Shown here: one piece after another, positions 34,778 through 45,345 of the stretch
How positions within the stretch are numbered: the first letter of the stretch is position 1
Layout of the letters: the number at the start of each line of letters is the position of its first letter
Source: Burkholderia cepacia
Lineage (GTDB): Bacteria; Pseudomonadota; Gammaproteobacteria; Burkholderiales; Burkholderiaceae
Length of the DNA stretch: 64,000 nt
Reading direction: 5' to 3'
NCBI RefSeq assembly: GCF_001039005.1
Contig: NZ_LDWR01000050.1
Coordinates: 124,001-188,000, forward strand
Made by a program: the position numbers and the translations under genes
Notes under the pieces: model-generated
The model's input: only the letters and a program-made list of their open reading frames with translations
Databases searched by the model: none
Told to the model about the DNA's origin: nothing

Positions 34778-36190
34778 TCACGCGCACACGCTGCTTGCGA
34801 CGCCGCCTTCATCCGCATCGCCGATCGCCGCGCGCAAGTCGTCGATCGCCACCATCAGTTCGCGGACCTGCCGCAACGACGGATATTGATGCAGCACCGC
34901 ATGCCATTGCGGCAGCGTCAGCAGCGCGTGCCAGATGACGCCGAGGCCGCCCGGATCCGCTTCCGGCTGCTGCGCGAGCGCGCTCGCGTATTCGAGGCTC
35001 GCGGACGCCGACAGCAGCTGCATCCGGCTCGCGGCACCCAGCAAGCGCGGCGTCGCGTCGGCGGACGCGTCGCAGCAATAGAGCACTTCCCGTTGCAGCG
35101 CCGCGTCGTCGGTCGTCAATGCGCGGAGCGACGCGCCGTGCACGCGCACCGTGCCCTGGTGCGTCTCGAACGAATAGACCGTGTCCGGGTCGGCCTGCGC
35201 GAGCAGGTGCAGGCCGCGCAGCAGGCGCGGCAAATCGGTCGTCGCGGCATCCGCGGACGCTTTCGCTTCGACGAGGAAACGAACGTTCCAGACGGGCGCC
35301 GCTTCGTCGCCGCGCGGGCGTTCGAGCAGAATCGCGTCCCATTCGGTTTTTGCGCGGTCGTGCCGGCCCGGTATCGACGACGGCACGCGCATCGACGTGA
35401 CCACGCGGTACGTGCGCCGCTCGTCCACCGCGTCGAGCTTGCGGGCCAGTGCCTCGAGCACCTGCGCAGCCAGCGCTTCGACGGCCGCGCCGCGCTGCTG
35501 CGAAGCCGCGCCCTGCGCGACGGCGATCGTGCTGCCTTCGAGCGGACCCTGGCGAACCCACAGCGCTCGGTATCGGCGGACGTGTTCGTCCGATGCCAGC
35601 GCGTCGACGCGCAGCATGCGTTCGAGCGCGGGGCTGTCTTTCAGCTTGACGATGTCCTGCTCGAAAGCGGCGTCGGTCGCCATGTCAGGCAGCGCGAGCA
35701 ACGCCTGCAGCGTTGCATGAAGATCGGCCCACGATGCGGAAGTGGCGGCCGCATGCAGCCGCGCGAGCCCGTCGCGTTGCCACGCCTGCGCGCTGCGCTC
35801 GAGCTTGGCCGGGTGCGCGATCGCGTTGACGGCCGAGTGCAGCGCGCGCCGGTCCTGATCGGCGTGCGCGGATAGCGACGCGTATTCGCGCACGCTCGGC
35901 GCATCGTGACGCAGCACCGCGGCCTGAAAGGCGGGATCGCCGGATCGCGTATCCACGGCGTCGCGGATCATTCGCGCGAGCGCATCGACGAAGCGCTGTT
36001 GCAACGCCGCGCCGGGAGGCTGGCCGTCGTCGCGCAGGCGGCGCGCTTCCTCGATCGTAGTCGCCAGGACGGTGGCCGGGTTCGTGGCATCGGTCAGCGA
36101 CGACGCGCTGTCGAGCGGCGGCAGGCGGTAGCGGCGCGCGACGGTGCGCAGCGTTTCGTCGAGCAAGGCGGGAAGCGGTGTCAGCGACAT
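34778..36190 (-). CDS. Uncharacterised protein with possible PD-(D/E)XK nuclease-like domain
   Basis: A 470-residue cytoplasmic protein with no signal peptide. The N-terminal 250 residues are helical and Ala-rich. The C-terminal part carries RTYRVVTSMRVPSS, then KTEWDAILLERP and RFLVEAKASADA. The Asp followed about 20-25 residues later by Glu-x-Lys on adjacent strands is the metal-binding pattern of PD-(D/E)XK nucleases. The helix before it contains LEALARKLDAVDE, also usual for the fold. The start could be ten codons earlier; neither has a clear ribosome-binding site. It lies 115 bases upstream of the repeat-protein gene on the same strand. Function unknown; the nuclease reading is inference from the motif. 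Confidence 0.5.
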   Translation of the reverse strand: MSLTPLPALLDETLRTVARRYRLPPLDSASSLTDATNPATVLATTIEEARRLRDDGQPPGAALQQRFVDALARMIRDAVDTRSGDPAFQAAVLRHDAPSVREYASLSAHADQDRRALHSAVNAIAHPAKLERSAQAWQRDGLARLHAAATSASWADLHATLQALLALPDMATDAAFEQDIVKLKDSPALERMLRVDALASDEHVRRYRALWVRQGPLEGSTIAVAQGAASQQRGAAVEALAAQVLEALARKLDAVDERRTYRVVTSMRVPSSIPGRHDRAKTEWDAILLERPRGDEAAPVWNVRFLVEAKASADAATTDLPRLLRGLHLLAQADPDTVYSFETHQGTVRVHGASLRALTTDDAALQREVLYCCDASADATPRLLGAASRMQLLSASASLEYASALAQQPEADPGGLGVIWHALLTLPQWHAVLHQYPSLRQVRELMVAIDDLRAAIGDADEGGVASSVCA

Positions 36191-36330
36191 GGCGGTTATC
36201 GGGGTGAGCGCGGTTCGCATGCCCGCGGTTCGGGCCGGGTCGCGCGATGATGTGCAACGTTATCACGACGGATCGGGTGGAACCGATGGCGATGGGGTTG
36301 CGGCGGCGCGGGACGCAATCGCATGCAACA

Positions 36331-36885
36331 TCAGTCGCGAGCAATGTCCTTGGTCAACGTCTCGATCGTCAGGTTTTCGTCTCGTGGCATGCCGACGCCT
36401 GCGTCGAACGGGTAGCGCATCAACTCGCCGGTTCGCGTGTAACCGCGGCGCAAATAGAAGTCGATCAGTTCGTGACGCACCGACAGGACGACCATGACAG
36501 CCTTCCCGATGTTCCAGCGCCGGATCGCGAATTGCTCGGCCTCGTTCAGCAGTGCTTTCCCGAGTCCGAGGTCCTGCATGGACGGCGATACGGCCAATGT
36601 GCCGATGTAGGCCGCGTCTCCGGTTGCCTTGACTTCGATACAGCCGGCAATGCGTCCTTCCACCTCCGCGACCAGCAATACCGAGTTCGGCGCCTGCAAC
36701 GTATCGACAAGCTGGGAAGATGTAATCCGCGGGCCTTCGATGATCGCCGCTTCGTGTGTCCATCCGGCCGCAGTTGCAGTCGGGCGGTACGCTGCATTGA
36801 CCAGTTGAACGAGCGCGTCGACGTCGTGTTCGTTTGCTGCTCGGTAGCGGGCGGTGCCCTTGATCGCGCCGGTCGCTTCACCCAT
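36331..36885 (-). CDS. GNAT-family N-acetyltransferase
   Basis: A 184-residue cytoplasmic acetyltransferase. The acetyl-CoA-binding motif A reads IGTLAVSPSMQDLGLGKALLNEAEQFA, with Q-x-x-G-x-G giving the pyrophosphate loop. VLSVRHELIDFYLRRGYTRTGEL is the motif B end common to GNATs. The N-terminal half AANEHDVDALVQLVNAAYR is also typical. The acceptor substrate is not predictable. It is separate from its neighbours and probably monocistronic. Confidence 0.82.
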   Translation of the reverse strand: MGEATGAIKGTARYRAANEHDVDALVQLVNAAYRPTATAAGWTHEAAIIEGPRITSSQLVDTLQAPNSVLLVAEVEGRIAGCIEVKATGDAAYIGTLAVSPSMQDLGLGKALLNEAEQFAIRRWNIGKAVMVVLSVRHELIDFYLRRGYTRTGELMRYPFDAGVGMPRDENLTIETLTKDIARD

Positions 36886-37119
36886 TGCATCACTCCGTTT
36901 TCGTTGCCGCGGTTTGTCCCGAACGTCACGTCAGCCAAGGAGATATGAACCGCCGAACGAAGCCGGCATCCGTCAGGCGCGGCCGACCACACGGCAATCC
37001 ATATTTCGCATCGCGCTGAAGCGTTCACGCCCGGCCGTCGACATAATCCACTCATGCGACCCGATGCGAACCGGGTCGATCCCAACCTCGCCACGGACCG
37101 AAAACGCGAGCAACCCGAC

Positions 37120-38037
37120 ATGCAGCCAGCCGTGCCCCGCAGCCATCCCGCCGTCGCCGATCTGCTCCTGCTCCTGACGCTCTCGACGTTATGGGGGGCG
37201 TCCTACACGTTCATCCGGATCGGCGTCGCAACGATTCCGCCATTGACGCTGATCGCCGCGAGGACCTTGATCGCGGGCTCGGTGCTGCTGCTGTGGATGC
37301 GCATCCGGCGCATTCCGATGCCGCGCGACCTCGCGGTCTGGCGTCGCTTCCTCGTGCAGGCGCTGCTGAACAGCGTCGTTCCGTTCACGCTGATCGCGTG
37401 GGCCGAACGTTCGGTTGAAGCCGGTCTCGCGACGATCCTCAATTCCGCGTCGCCTGTGCTTGCGTTCGTCGGCACCTGGCTGATCACCCGCCACGAACCA
37501 CTGACGTCGCGGAAGCTGTTCGGCGTCGTCGCGGGGCTGGTCGGCATCTCGCTGGTGGTCGGCGTCAGCGCGTTCGACGGACTCGGCCGGCAACTCGTCC
37601 CGCAACTGGCGATCGTCGCGGCGACCGTCTGCTATGCGGGCGCGGCCATCTACGGGCGGTCGTTCAAGGGGTTGTCGCCGGCGGCGCCGGCTGCCGGCTC
37701 GCTCATGGTCGGCGCGATCGTGCTGGTGCCCGCCAGCATCGTCGTCGACCGACCGTGGACGCTTCATCCGTCGTGGCAATCGCTGCTGGCGCTGGCGGCG
37801 CTCGCGGTCTTCTCGACGGCGCTGGCGTTCGTCATCTACTTCCGGCTGGTCCAGACGCTCGGCTCGGTCGGCACGACGGCGCAAGCCTATCTGCGGGTTC
37901 CGATCGGCGTCGGTATCAGCATCGTGCTGCTCGGAGAGTCGCTGTCGGTGTCGGCGTGGCTGGGGCTCGGATGTGTGGTCGCGGGCGTGGCCGCGATGAC
38001 GCTGCCGACGCGCAAGGCCGGGCAGCCACGCACCTGA
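37120..38037 (+). CDS. EamA/DMT-family transporter
   Basis: A 305-residue inner-membrane protein with ten hydrophobic segments arranged as two EamA repeats. The first repeat opens LLTLSTLWGASYTFIRIGV and contains NSVVPFTLIAWAERSVEAGLATILNSASPV. The second has AIVAATVCYAGAAIYGRSF and ends with YLRVPIGVGISIVLLGE. Family members export amino acids or other small metabolites. The ATG at 37120 is preferred, but one at 37054 is in frame. A strong hairpin at 38074-38109 ends the transcript. Confidence 0.85.
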   Translation: MQPAVPRSHPAVADLLLLLTLSTLWGASYTFIRIGVATIPPLTLIAARTLIAGSVLLLWMRIRRIPMPRDLAVWRRFLVQALLNSVVPFTLIAWAERSVEAGLATILNSASPVLAFVGTWLITRHEPLTSRKLFGVVAGLVGISLVVGVSAFDGLGRQLVPQLAIVAATVCYAGAAIYGRSFKGLSPAAPAAGSLMVGAIVLVPASIVVDRPWTLHPSWQSLLALAALAVFSTALAFVIYFRLVQTLGSVGTTAQAYLRVPIGVGISIVLLGESLSVSAWLGLGCVVAGVAAMTLPTRKAGQPRT

Positions 38038-38073
38038 CGACGACAACGAAGCGGGCCGCGCATCCATCGCACC

Positions 38074-38109
38074 GCGGCAAGCGGCAGGCCGGGCCTGTCC
38101 GCGTGCCGC
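38074..38109. terminator. Bidirectional terminator hairpin
   Basis: GCGGCA, GCGG and CAGGCC pair with GGCCTG, CCGC and TGCCGC around a single G, giving 16 base pairs with one mismatch and one bulge. It lies between two convergent genes (EamA transporter and hydratase-family enzyme) and can serve both. No T tract on either side. Confidence 0.6.
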
Positions 38110-38116
38110 GCGCGCA

Positions 38117-38878
38117 TCACGCCGTCAACGTCACCGACAGACTGCCGAGCTCGCCGAAGCGGACCGTCAGCGCATCGCCGAGCGGCACGTCGATCGCGCC
38201 CGCGTACGAGCCCGTCGTGACGATCTGACCGGCGCGCACGGCATCGCCGCGCGACGCGAGGAAATTGACGAGCCACACCAGCGGCTTCAGCGGATCGCCG
38301 TCCGGATGGCGGCCGTCGATCGCACGGTTCAGCGCGCCTTCGAACGACAGCGCCAGCGTCGCGAGCGGCACGTTCAACCCGTCGTGTACGACCGGGCCGA
38401 CGCACAGCCCCTGGTTGAACTGCCCGTCGGCCAGCAGCTCGAATTTCGACGCGCGTGCCGGTTCCGCATAGCGGCAGCCGAGCACCTCGAGCACGATGCG
38501 CACTTCGCGGATCGCGTCGCGCACGTCCTGCTCGTCGTACGGCTGCGCGCGCGCGGGCAGGTCGCGATCGAGCACGAAGGCGATTTCCGGTTCGATTCGC
38601 ACGATCGGCCCGCCGACGACGCGGTACGGCGCATCGGCTTCGCGGATCGTCGACGCGAAGATCGGTGCGAGGATCACGCGGTCGGGCGGCGGCAGCGCGC
38701 ATTTCCATCCGCCGACGGGTTCGCCGAGCAGGTCGGCAACGCGCTGCTGGATCGCGAGCGCGGTGTCGACGTCCTCGGGACGCAGTGCATCGGGCAACAG
38801 CGGGCCGGGCGAGCCGGCATGGCGGGCGGCGACGAGATGCTGGGCGGCGCCGTCCACGCGTTCGGTAGTCGTTGTCAT
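38117..38878 (-). CDS. Fumarylacetoacetase/2-keto-4-pentenoate hydratase-family protein
   Basis: A 253-residue cytoplasmic enzyme of the hydratase/decarboxylase branch of the FAH superfamily. Seen: LRPEDVDTALAIQQRVADLLGEPVGGWKCALP, IRIEPEIAFVLDRDLPA (the Glu-x-Glu metal-binding motif as EPE), GRYAEPARASK-like CRYAEPARASKFELLADGQFN, and the closing AGQIVTTGSYAGAIDVPLGD. Substrates are hydroxylated dienoates or keto acids. It is divergent from the galactose-locus importer across 328 bases. The LacI-type operator sits nearer the importer, so co-regulation is possible but unproven. Confidence 0.75.
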   Translation of the reverse strand: MTTTTERVDGAAQHLVAARHAGSPGPLLPDALRPEDVDTALAIQQRVADLLGEPVGGWKCALPPPDRVILAPIFASTIREADAPYRVVGGPIVRIEPEIAFVLDRDLPARAQPYDEQDVRDAIREVRIVLEVLGCRYAEPARASKFELLADGQFNQGLCVGPVVHDGLNVPLATLALSFEGALNRAIDGRHPDGDPLKPLVWLVNFLASRGDAVRAGQIVTTGSYAGAIDVPLGDALTVRFGELGSLSVTLTA

Positions 38879-39081
38879 GTCGGTTGAGCGAGTTGAAGGT
38901 GAGCCGGCAAAAAAGGGCCGGACGAAAGTCGCACATTCGATGATAGCGCCTTCGGCGCGATGATCGCTCGATCCGGTCGCGCATGGACGGCCCGCGGCCG
39001 CCACGGCACGCCCTCGGGATATCCCCTAGACGATCGATTCACCCCGGCGCTTGCAAGCCGGGCACGTTGTGCGACACAATA

Positions 39082-39097
39082 GGGAAAGCGCTTTCCC
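39082..39097. promoter_or_regulatory. LacI-type operator in front of the galactose importer
   Basis: GGGAAAGCGCTTTCCC is a perfect 16-base palindrome with the central CG typical of LacI-family sites. It lies 110 bases before the binding-protein start. Nearly the same site recurs at 47474-47485 and 47575-47592. The rest of the 328-base gap (38879-39206) contains no gene. Confidence 0.8.
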
Positions 39098-39206
39098 AAA
39101 TGAATCGAACGACGGGAAACGCGGGCTTCCAGCGCGACGGAACACGGCCGCACGCCGCACGCCACAGGCCGTGCGCAACGATTCAACAACAACGTGGAGA
39201 CAGCAG

Positions 39207-40442
39207 ATGTTCAACAGGCTTCGGGCGGTAACTTTCGCAGTCCTTTCAGTGCTGGCGGCGCAGGTGTGCGCCGCGCCGGTCACGCTCGACGTGACGGGCT
39301 GGAAGGGCGGCGGCGCCGAGCCCGCCAACATGGCGGCGCTGATCGCAAGGTTCGAGAAGGAAAACCCCGACATCAAGGTCAAGTTCGAATACATGTCGCG
39401 CAACGACACGACGACGGTCGTGTCGTCGCGGCTGCAGGGCGGCAACGGGCCCGACGTGCTGATGGTCGACCGCGAGCTGATGCGGCAATGGCAGGGCGCG
39501 CATCAGTTGCTGGACCTGAGCGGCGAGAAGTGGGTGCCGACGATCTGGCGCGGCGTGCGCGGCCACACGCAGATCGGCGGGAAGACCTACATGTTGCCGA
39601 TGGAGCTGGTCGGCATCGGCCTGTTCGCGAACCTCGACCTGTTCAAGCGCGCGGGCGTTGCGACGGTACCGACCGACGTCGACCAGTTGAAGGCCGCATG
39701 CGGGAAGCTGGCGGCGGCCGGCATCACGCCGATGCTGCTGCCCGCGAAGGAAGGCTGGGCACCGGCGGCGCTCGTGATCGCGTCCGGGCTGGCGGCCGGC
39801 GGCGGCGACGCGGACGCGCGCGCAGAATCGTTCGTCGGTGCGGGCAGCGCACGCTTCGCGGCCGATCCTGCGTTCAAGCAGTCGATGGCCGCGCTGAAGG
39901 TGCTCGCGGATGCGAAGTGCTTCGTGCCGCGCCTGAACAATGGCGTGAGCGCGTGGAGCACGGGGCTCACCGAGTTCCAGGCCGGCCGCGTCGCGATGAT
40001 GCCGCAGGGCGCGTGGAATATCGCGAAGTTCAGCGCGACGAAGGGGCTCGCGTTCCAGTTCGCGCCGTTGCCCGCGCTTGTGCCCGGCAACGGGCCGGTC
40101 GCGCTCGACATGCTCGGCACCGCGTGGGCGGTCAACGCGGCGTCGCACCAGGCCGACGCCGCGAAGAAGTGGCTCGCGTTCTGGGCGCGCCCCGACAACG
40201 ATCGGCAGTTCCTCGACGCGGAAGCCGCGTTCAGCCCGTTCGAGGGCGGCACCGACGCGATGCCGCCGCAGGCGCAGCCGTACGCGGCCGCGCAGAAGAA
40301 CGGGCACGTCGTGCTGTATCCGAAGGGCGTGTGGGCCGGCTCGCTGTTCACGGCGATCTGGAATTCGATGTCCGCGTATTTCCTCGACATCGGGCAGGAC
40401 CCGGCGAAGCTGCTCGCCCGCTGGGATGCGGCCGCGCGATGA
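39207..40442 (+). CDS. ABC sugar transporter, periplasmic binding protein
   Basis: A 411-residue extracellular solute-binding protein of the family 1 type. The signal peptide MFNRLRAVTFAVLSVLAAQVCA ends at an AxA-like site. The mature chain begins with PVTLDVTGWKGGGAEPANM and has the FEKENPDIKVKFEYM and GPDVLMVD strands usual for sugar binders. It starts after GTGGAGA behind a LacI-type operator and is the first gene of the importer operon. Context (galactonate pathway) suggests galactose or a galactoside as ligand. Confidence 0.88.
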   Translation: MFNRLRAVTFAVLSVLAAQVCAAPVTLDVTGWKGGGAEPANMAALIARFEKENPDIKVKFEYMSRNDTTTVVSSRLQGGNGPDVLMVDRELMRQWQGAHQLLDLSGEKWVPTIWRGVRGHTQIGGKTYMLPMELVGIGLFANLDLFKRAGVATVPTDVDQLKAACGKLAAAGITPMLLPAKEGWAPAALVIASGLAAGGGDADARAESFVGAGSARFAADPAFKQSMAALKVLADAKCFVPRLNNGVSAWSTGLTEFQAGRVAMMPQGAWNIAKFSATKGLAFQFAPLPALVPGNGPVALDMLGTAWAVNAASHQADAAKKWLAFWARPDNDRQFLDAEAAFSPFEGGTDAMPPQAQPYAAAQKNGHVVLYPKGVWAGSLFTAIWNSMSAYFLDIGQDPAKLLARWDAAAR

Positions 40443-40512
40443 ACCGCCGCTTCGCTGACATGTGCCGTGCCGCGCGAGGTCGCGCGGCGCGATTCGACGA
40501 AGGAGGTGCGCG

Positions 40513-41382
40513 ATGAAGCGCAACCGGACCTTGCTTTGGTGCGCCGTTCCGGCGCTCGCGCTGTACGCGCTGCTGAGCTTGTACCCGCTGTTCAAGGCCG
40601 CGCGGATGAGCCTGACGGATTTTTCCGGCGTGGGCGACGCGCACTGGATCGGGCTCGCGAACTACGCGGCGGCGTTTCGCGATCCCGCGAGCCTGCATAC
40701 GCTCGTCGTCACGTTCGCGTACGCGGCGATCGTCGTGATCGTGCAGAACGGGCTCGGGCTGCTGTTCGCGGCGCTGCTGTTCTCGCTGCCGCGGCTGCGC
40801 GGCGCGCTGCGCGTCGGGCTGCTGGTGCCGAGCATGTTCTCGGCGGTGATCGCCGGGTTCGTATGGGAGTACCTGTACTCGCCGCTCGGCGGCGGCATCA
40901 ACGAGCTGCTGCATCTCGTGCATCTCGACGCGCTGCAGCAGGTGTGGCTCGGCGATCCGTCGGTCACGCTGCCGGCCGTCACGGCCGTGCACGTGTGGAT
41001 GTACGTCGGTTATTCGACGGCGATCTTCCTCGCGGGCTACCTGAACATTCCGTCGGAGCTGCACGACGCGGCGAAGCTCGACGGCGCGAACGCATGGGTG
41101 CGCTTCACGCGCATCGACCTGCCGCTGCTCGCGCCGGCCTTCACCGTGAACATCACGCTGAGCACGATCGGCACGCTGAAGACCTTCGAGCTGCCGCTCG
41201 TGCTGACCAACGGCGGGCCGGACGGCGCGACGACCACGCTCGGGCTGCAGATCTTCCACAGCCTGTTCAACGACTACAAGTTCGGCTTCGCGAGTGCGTT
41301 GTCGATGATCATGCTCGCGATCGTCGTGGTGGTCGCCACCACCCAGAACACGATCCTGCGCCGCCGGGAGGACAACCTGTGA
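40513..41382 (+). CDS. ABC sugar transporter permease (MalF type)
   Basis: A 289-residue inner-membrane permease with six hydrophobic segments. The cytoplasmic coupling loop reads SELHDAAKLDGANAWVRFTRIDLPLLAP, the EAA motif that docks to the ATPase. The start is preceded by AGGAGG. Its stop overlaps the GTG start of the next permease by four bases, so the two subunits are coupled in translation. Confidence 0.9.
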   Translation: MKRNRTLLWCAVPALALYALLSLYPLFKAARMSLTDFSGVGDAHWIGLANYAAAFRDPASLHTLVVTFAYAAIVVIVQNGLGLLFAALLFSLPRLRGALRVGLLVPSMFSAVIAGFVWEYLYSPLGGGINELLHLVHLDALQQVWLGDPSVTLPAVTAVHVWMYVGYSTAIFLAGYLNIPSELHDAAKLDGANAWVRFTRIDLPLLAPAFTVNITLSTIGTLKTFELPLVLTNGGPDGATTTLGLQIFHSLFNDYKFGFASALSMIMLAIVVVVATTQNTILRRREDNL

Positions 41383-42281
41383 ACGTCATCCGTCACCGCT
41401 TTCATGCGGACCGTTCGACCGCCGGCACGTCGGGCGGCGGGCTGCGCGCGGGCACGCTGCTGCGCCGCATGCCGGGGTTCGCGCGGCTGGTGGCCGCGAT
41501 CGCGATCGTCGCGATCGTGCTGCTGCCGACGATCTACATGGTGCTGATGTCGCTGCGCACCGGCGACGACATCATCGCGCGCCCGCTCGGGCTGCCCGAC
41601 CACGTGTTCTTCGGCAACTACGCGGCCGTGTTCACGCAGATGAACTACTGGCGCAGCGTCGCGAACACGATCGGCATCACGCTCGCGGTCACGCTGCTCG
41701 TCGCGCTGCTGTCGTCGCTCGCGGCCTATCCGCTGGCGCGCGTGAAGGGCCGGCTGTCGACCGCGGTCTACATCGTGCTGACGCTCGGCCTGACGATCCC
41801 GATGTTCGTCAGCCTGACGCCGCTCTACGTGCTGTTCCGCGACCTGCACCTGCTCAATACGTATCTCGGCGTCGTCCTTGCGTACACCGTGCAGAGCCTG
41901 CCGCTCGGCGTGTTCTTCTACACGAGCTTCCTGAAGCGGATTCCGCTCGAGCTGGAAGAAGCCGCGGTGATGGACGGCTGCAGCCCGCTGCAGGTGTACT
42001 GGTACATCGTGCTGCCGCTGCTGCGGCCGATCACGGGCACGCTCGCGATGTTCGTCACGCTGTCGGTGTGGAACGACCTCGTCTATCCGCTGCTGTTCCT
42101 GACCGACTCGTCGAAGTTCACGATCACGGTCGCGGTGTTCCGCTTCATCGGCACCAACGACATCGATCCGACCAAGCTGTTCCCGGCGGCCGTGATGGGC
42201 ACGCTGCCGCTGCTCGTGCTGTTCTTCCTGCTTCAGCGCAGGATCGTCGCGGGCATCACGGCCGGCGCGGTCAAGGGGTGA
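41379..42281 (+). CDS. ABC sugar transporter permease (MalG type)
   Basis: A 300-residue inner-membrane permease beginning with GTG inside the end of the previous gene, with GGGAGG upstream. It has six hydrophobic segments and the EAA loop PLELEEAAVMDGCSPLQVYWYIVLPLLRP. The N-terminal 25 residues are basic and Gly-rich, longer than average. It pairs with the MalF-type subunit to form the import channel. Confidence 0.9.
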   Translation: MNVIRHRFHADRSTAGTSGGGLRAGTLLRRMPGFARLVAAIAIVAIVLLPTIYMVLMSLRTGDDIIARPLGLPDHVFFGNYAAVFTQMNYWRSVANTIGITLAVTLLVALLSSLAAYPLARVKGRLSTAVYIVLTLGLTIPMFVSLTPLYVLFRDLHLLNTYLGVVLAYTVQSLPLGVFFYTSFLKRIPLELEEAAVMDGCSPLQVYWYIVLPLLRPITGTLAMFVTLSVWNDLVYPLLFLTDSSKFTITVAVFRFIGTNDIDPTKLFPAAVMGTLPLLVLFFLLQRRIVAGITAGAVKG

Positions 42282-42285
42282 AACC

Positions 42286-43071
42286 ATGAATCCATTCGAA
42301 TCGCTCGACGGCCGCGTGGTCGTCGTCACGGGCGGCGGCGACGGCATCGGCCTCGGCATCGTCGAGGTGCTCGCGTCATGCGGCGCGCAGGTCGTCGTCG
42401 CGGAAAAGAACGCCGCGCGCGCCGACGTCGTGCGCGAACGGCTCGGCGGCCGCGACGCGCTGTTCGTCGAGACCGACGTCGCGGACCCGGCGAGCGTCGC
42501 CGCGCTGTTCGAGCGCGTCGACGCGCATCACGGCCGGCTCGACGGGCTCGTGAACAACGCGGGCATCACGCTGCACGGCCCGTTCGACGCGTTCTCGCTC
42601 GACGACTGCGATCGCCTGTACCGCACCAACCTGCGTTCGATGTTCCAGTGCGCGCAGCTCGCGGCGCCGCGCATCGCGCGTGCGGGCGGCGGCGCGATCG
42701 TCAACATCGCGTCGAATCATGCGGGCGCGAGCGTGCCGGGCTTCGAGATGTACGCGGCGACCAAGGGTGGCATCGTCGCGATGTCGCGCGCGATGGCGAC
42801 GAGCCTCGCGCCGCAGCGCATCCGTGTCAATACGCTGAGCCCCGGCTTCACGCTGAACGCGCCGATCGGCGCGGCGCTCGAGCGCGATCCCGCGCTGCTC
42901 GACGCCTATCGCGCGCTGCATCCCGCGCAGCGCATCAACGAGCCGGCCGATATCGGCCGGATCGCCGCGTTCCTGCTGTCGGACGCGGCGACCGGCATCG
43001 CCGGCGCGGATCTCGTCGCCGACAACGGCATGTCGGCGCTGCTGTTCAACCGCACCCGTTCCTCCACATGA
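42286..43071 (+). CDS. Short-chain dehydrogenase, probable sugar 1-dehydrogenase of the galactose route
   Basis: A 261-residue SDR with VVVVTGGGDGIGLG (NAD(P) loop), NNAGIT, NIASNHAG (catalytic Ser) and YAATKGG (Tyr, Lys). The position between the sugar permeases and galactonate dehydratase suggests it oxidises the imported sugar to its 1,4- or 1,5-lactone, the first step of the De Ley-Doudoroff route. It starts four bases after the permease stop and overlaps the next gene by four. Specificity is inferred from context. Confidence 0.82.
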   Translation: MNPFESLDGRVVVVTGGGDGIGLGIVEVLASCGAQVVVAEKNAARADVVRERLGGRDALFVETDVADPASVAALFERVDAHHGRLDGLVNNAGITLHGPFDAFSLDDCDRLYRTNLRSMFQCAQLAAPRIARAGGGAIVNIASNHAGASVPGFEMYAATKGGIVAMSRAMATSLAPQRIRVNTLSPGFTLNAPIGAALERDPALLDAYRALHPAQRINEPADIGRIAAFLLSDAATGIAGADLVADNGMSALLFNRTRSST

Positions 43072-44213
43072 AGATCACCGAAATCGAAACATTCGCGGTC
43101 GCGCCGCGCTGGCAGTTCGTGAAGGTCAGCACCGACGAAGGCCTGGCCGGCTGGGGCGAGCCGATCGTCGAAGGGCGCGCGGCCACGACCGCGGCCGCCG
43201 TGCACGAACTCGCCGACTACCTGATCGGCCGCGATCCGCGCCACATCGAGGACCTGTTCCAGGTCATGTACCGCGGCGGCTTCTATCGCGGCGGCCCGAT
43301 CCTGACGAGCGCGATCTCGGGCATCGAGCAGGCGCTGTGGGACATCAAGGCGCGCGCGCTCGGCGTGCCGGTGTACGACCTGCTCGGCGGCCCCGTGCGC
43401 GACAAGGCGCGTGTCTATGCGCACGTGAAGGGCGACACGCCCGACGAGATGGCCGCGAACGCGCGGCAACTCGTCGAAGCCGGCTACACGGCGCTGAAGA
43501 TGGGCGTCGTCAACGCGACCGACTGGATCGAATCGCCGGCGGCGATCGATCGCGCGGTCGCGCGCTTCGGCACGGTGCGCGACGCGATCGGCAAGGAAGT
43601 CGGGCTCGGCATCGACTTCCACGGCCGTGTGCGCCGCCCGGTCGCGAAGGCGCTGGCGAAGGCGCTCGCACCGTTCGACCCGATGTTCTACGAGGAACTG
43701 CTGCTGCCCGAGCACAACGACGCGTTGCGCGAAGTCGCGCGCGATTGCGCGGTGCCGCTCGCGACGGGCGAACGGCTGTTCACGCGCTGGCAGTTCAAGG
43801 AACTGCTGCAGGAAGGCGTCGTCGACATCGTGCAGCCCGACGTGAGCCATACGGGCGGCATCTGGGAGCTGCGCAAGATCGCGGCGATGGCCGAGGCGTA
43901 CGACGTCGCGGTCGCGCCGCATTGCCCGCTCGGGCCCCTGACGCTCGCGGCGTCGCTGCAGATCGATTTCTGCACGCCGAACGCGTTCATCCAGGAGCAG
44001 TCGACCAATGTGGCCTATCACGACGACAACGCGATGTACGCATACACGCGCGGCATTCCGTTCGCGTTCGACGCCGGCTACGTGGCACGCCCGGATGCGC
44101 CGGGGCTCGGCGTCGAGATCGACGAGGAGAAGGTGAGGGCAGCCGCCGCGACGGGGCACCGCTGGCGCAACCCGGTGTGGCGCCGCGAGGATGGTTCGGT
44201 CGCCGAATGGTGA
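43068..44213 (+). CDS. dgoD: D-galactonate dehydratase
   Basis: A 381-residue enzyme of the enolase superfamily, almost the same length as E. coli DgoD and closely similar along its whole length, including the matching ends MKIT and SVAEW. Seen: FYRGGPILTSAISGIEQALWDIK, the metal-binding GIDFHGR (Asp), YEELLLPE (Glu, where EEP is usual) and ATGERLF (Glu), and the catalytic His in APHCPLGPL. It dehydrates D-galactonate to 2-keto-3-deoxygalactonate. It overlaps the SDR stop by four bases (ATGA). Confidence 0.9.
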   Translation: MKITEIETFAVAPRWQFVKVSTDEGLAGWGEPIVEGRAATTAAAVHELADYLIGRDPRHIEDLFQVMYRGGFYRGGPILTSAISGIEQALWDIKARALGVPVYDLLGGPVRDKARVYAHVKGDTPDEMAANARQLVEAGYTALKMGVVNATDWIESPAAIDRAVARFGTVRDAIGKEVGLGIDFHGRVRRPVAKALAKALAPFDPMFYEELLLPEHNDALREVARDCAVPLATGERLFTRWQFKELLQEGVVDIVQPDVSHTGGIWELRKIAAMAEAYDVAVAPHCPLGPLTLAASLQIDFCTPNAFIQEQSTNVAYHDDNAMYAYTRGIPFAFDAGYVARPDAPGLGVEIDEEKVRAAAATGHRWRNPVWRREDGSVAEW

Positions 44214-44244
44214 GCGACGGAAACGGACGAGGAGAAACCCAATC

Positions 44245-45324
<1,080 letters not shown>

Positions 45325-45345
45325 GTCCGGCCCGGCCGGCTGGTT

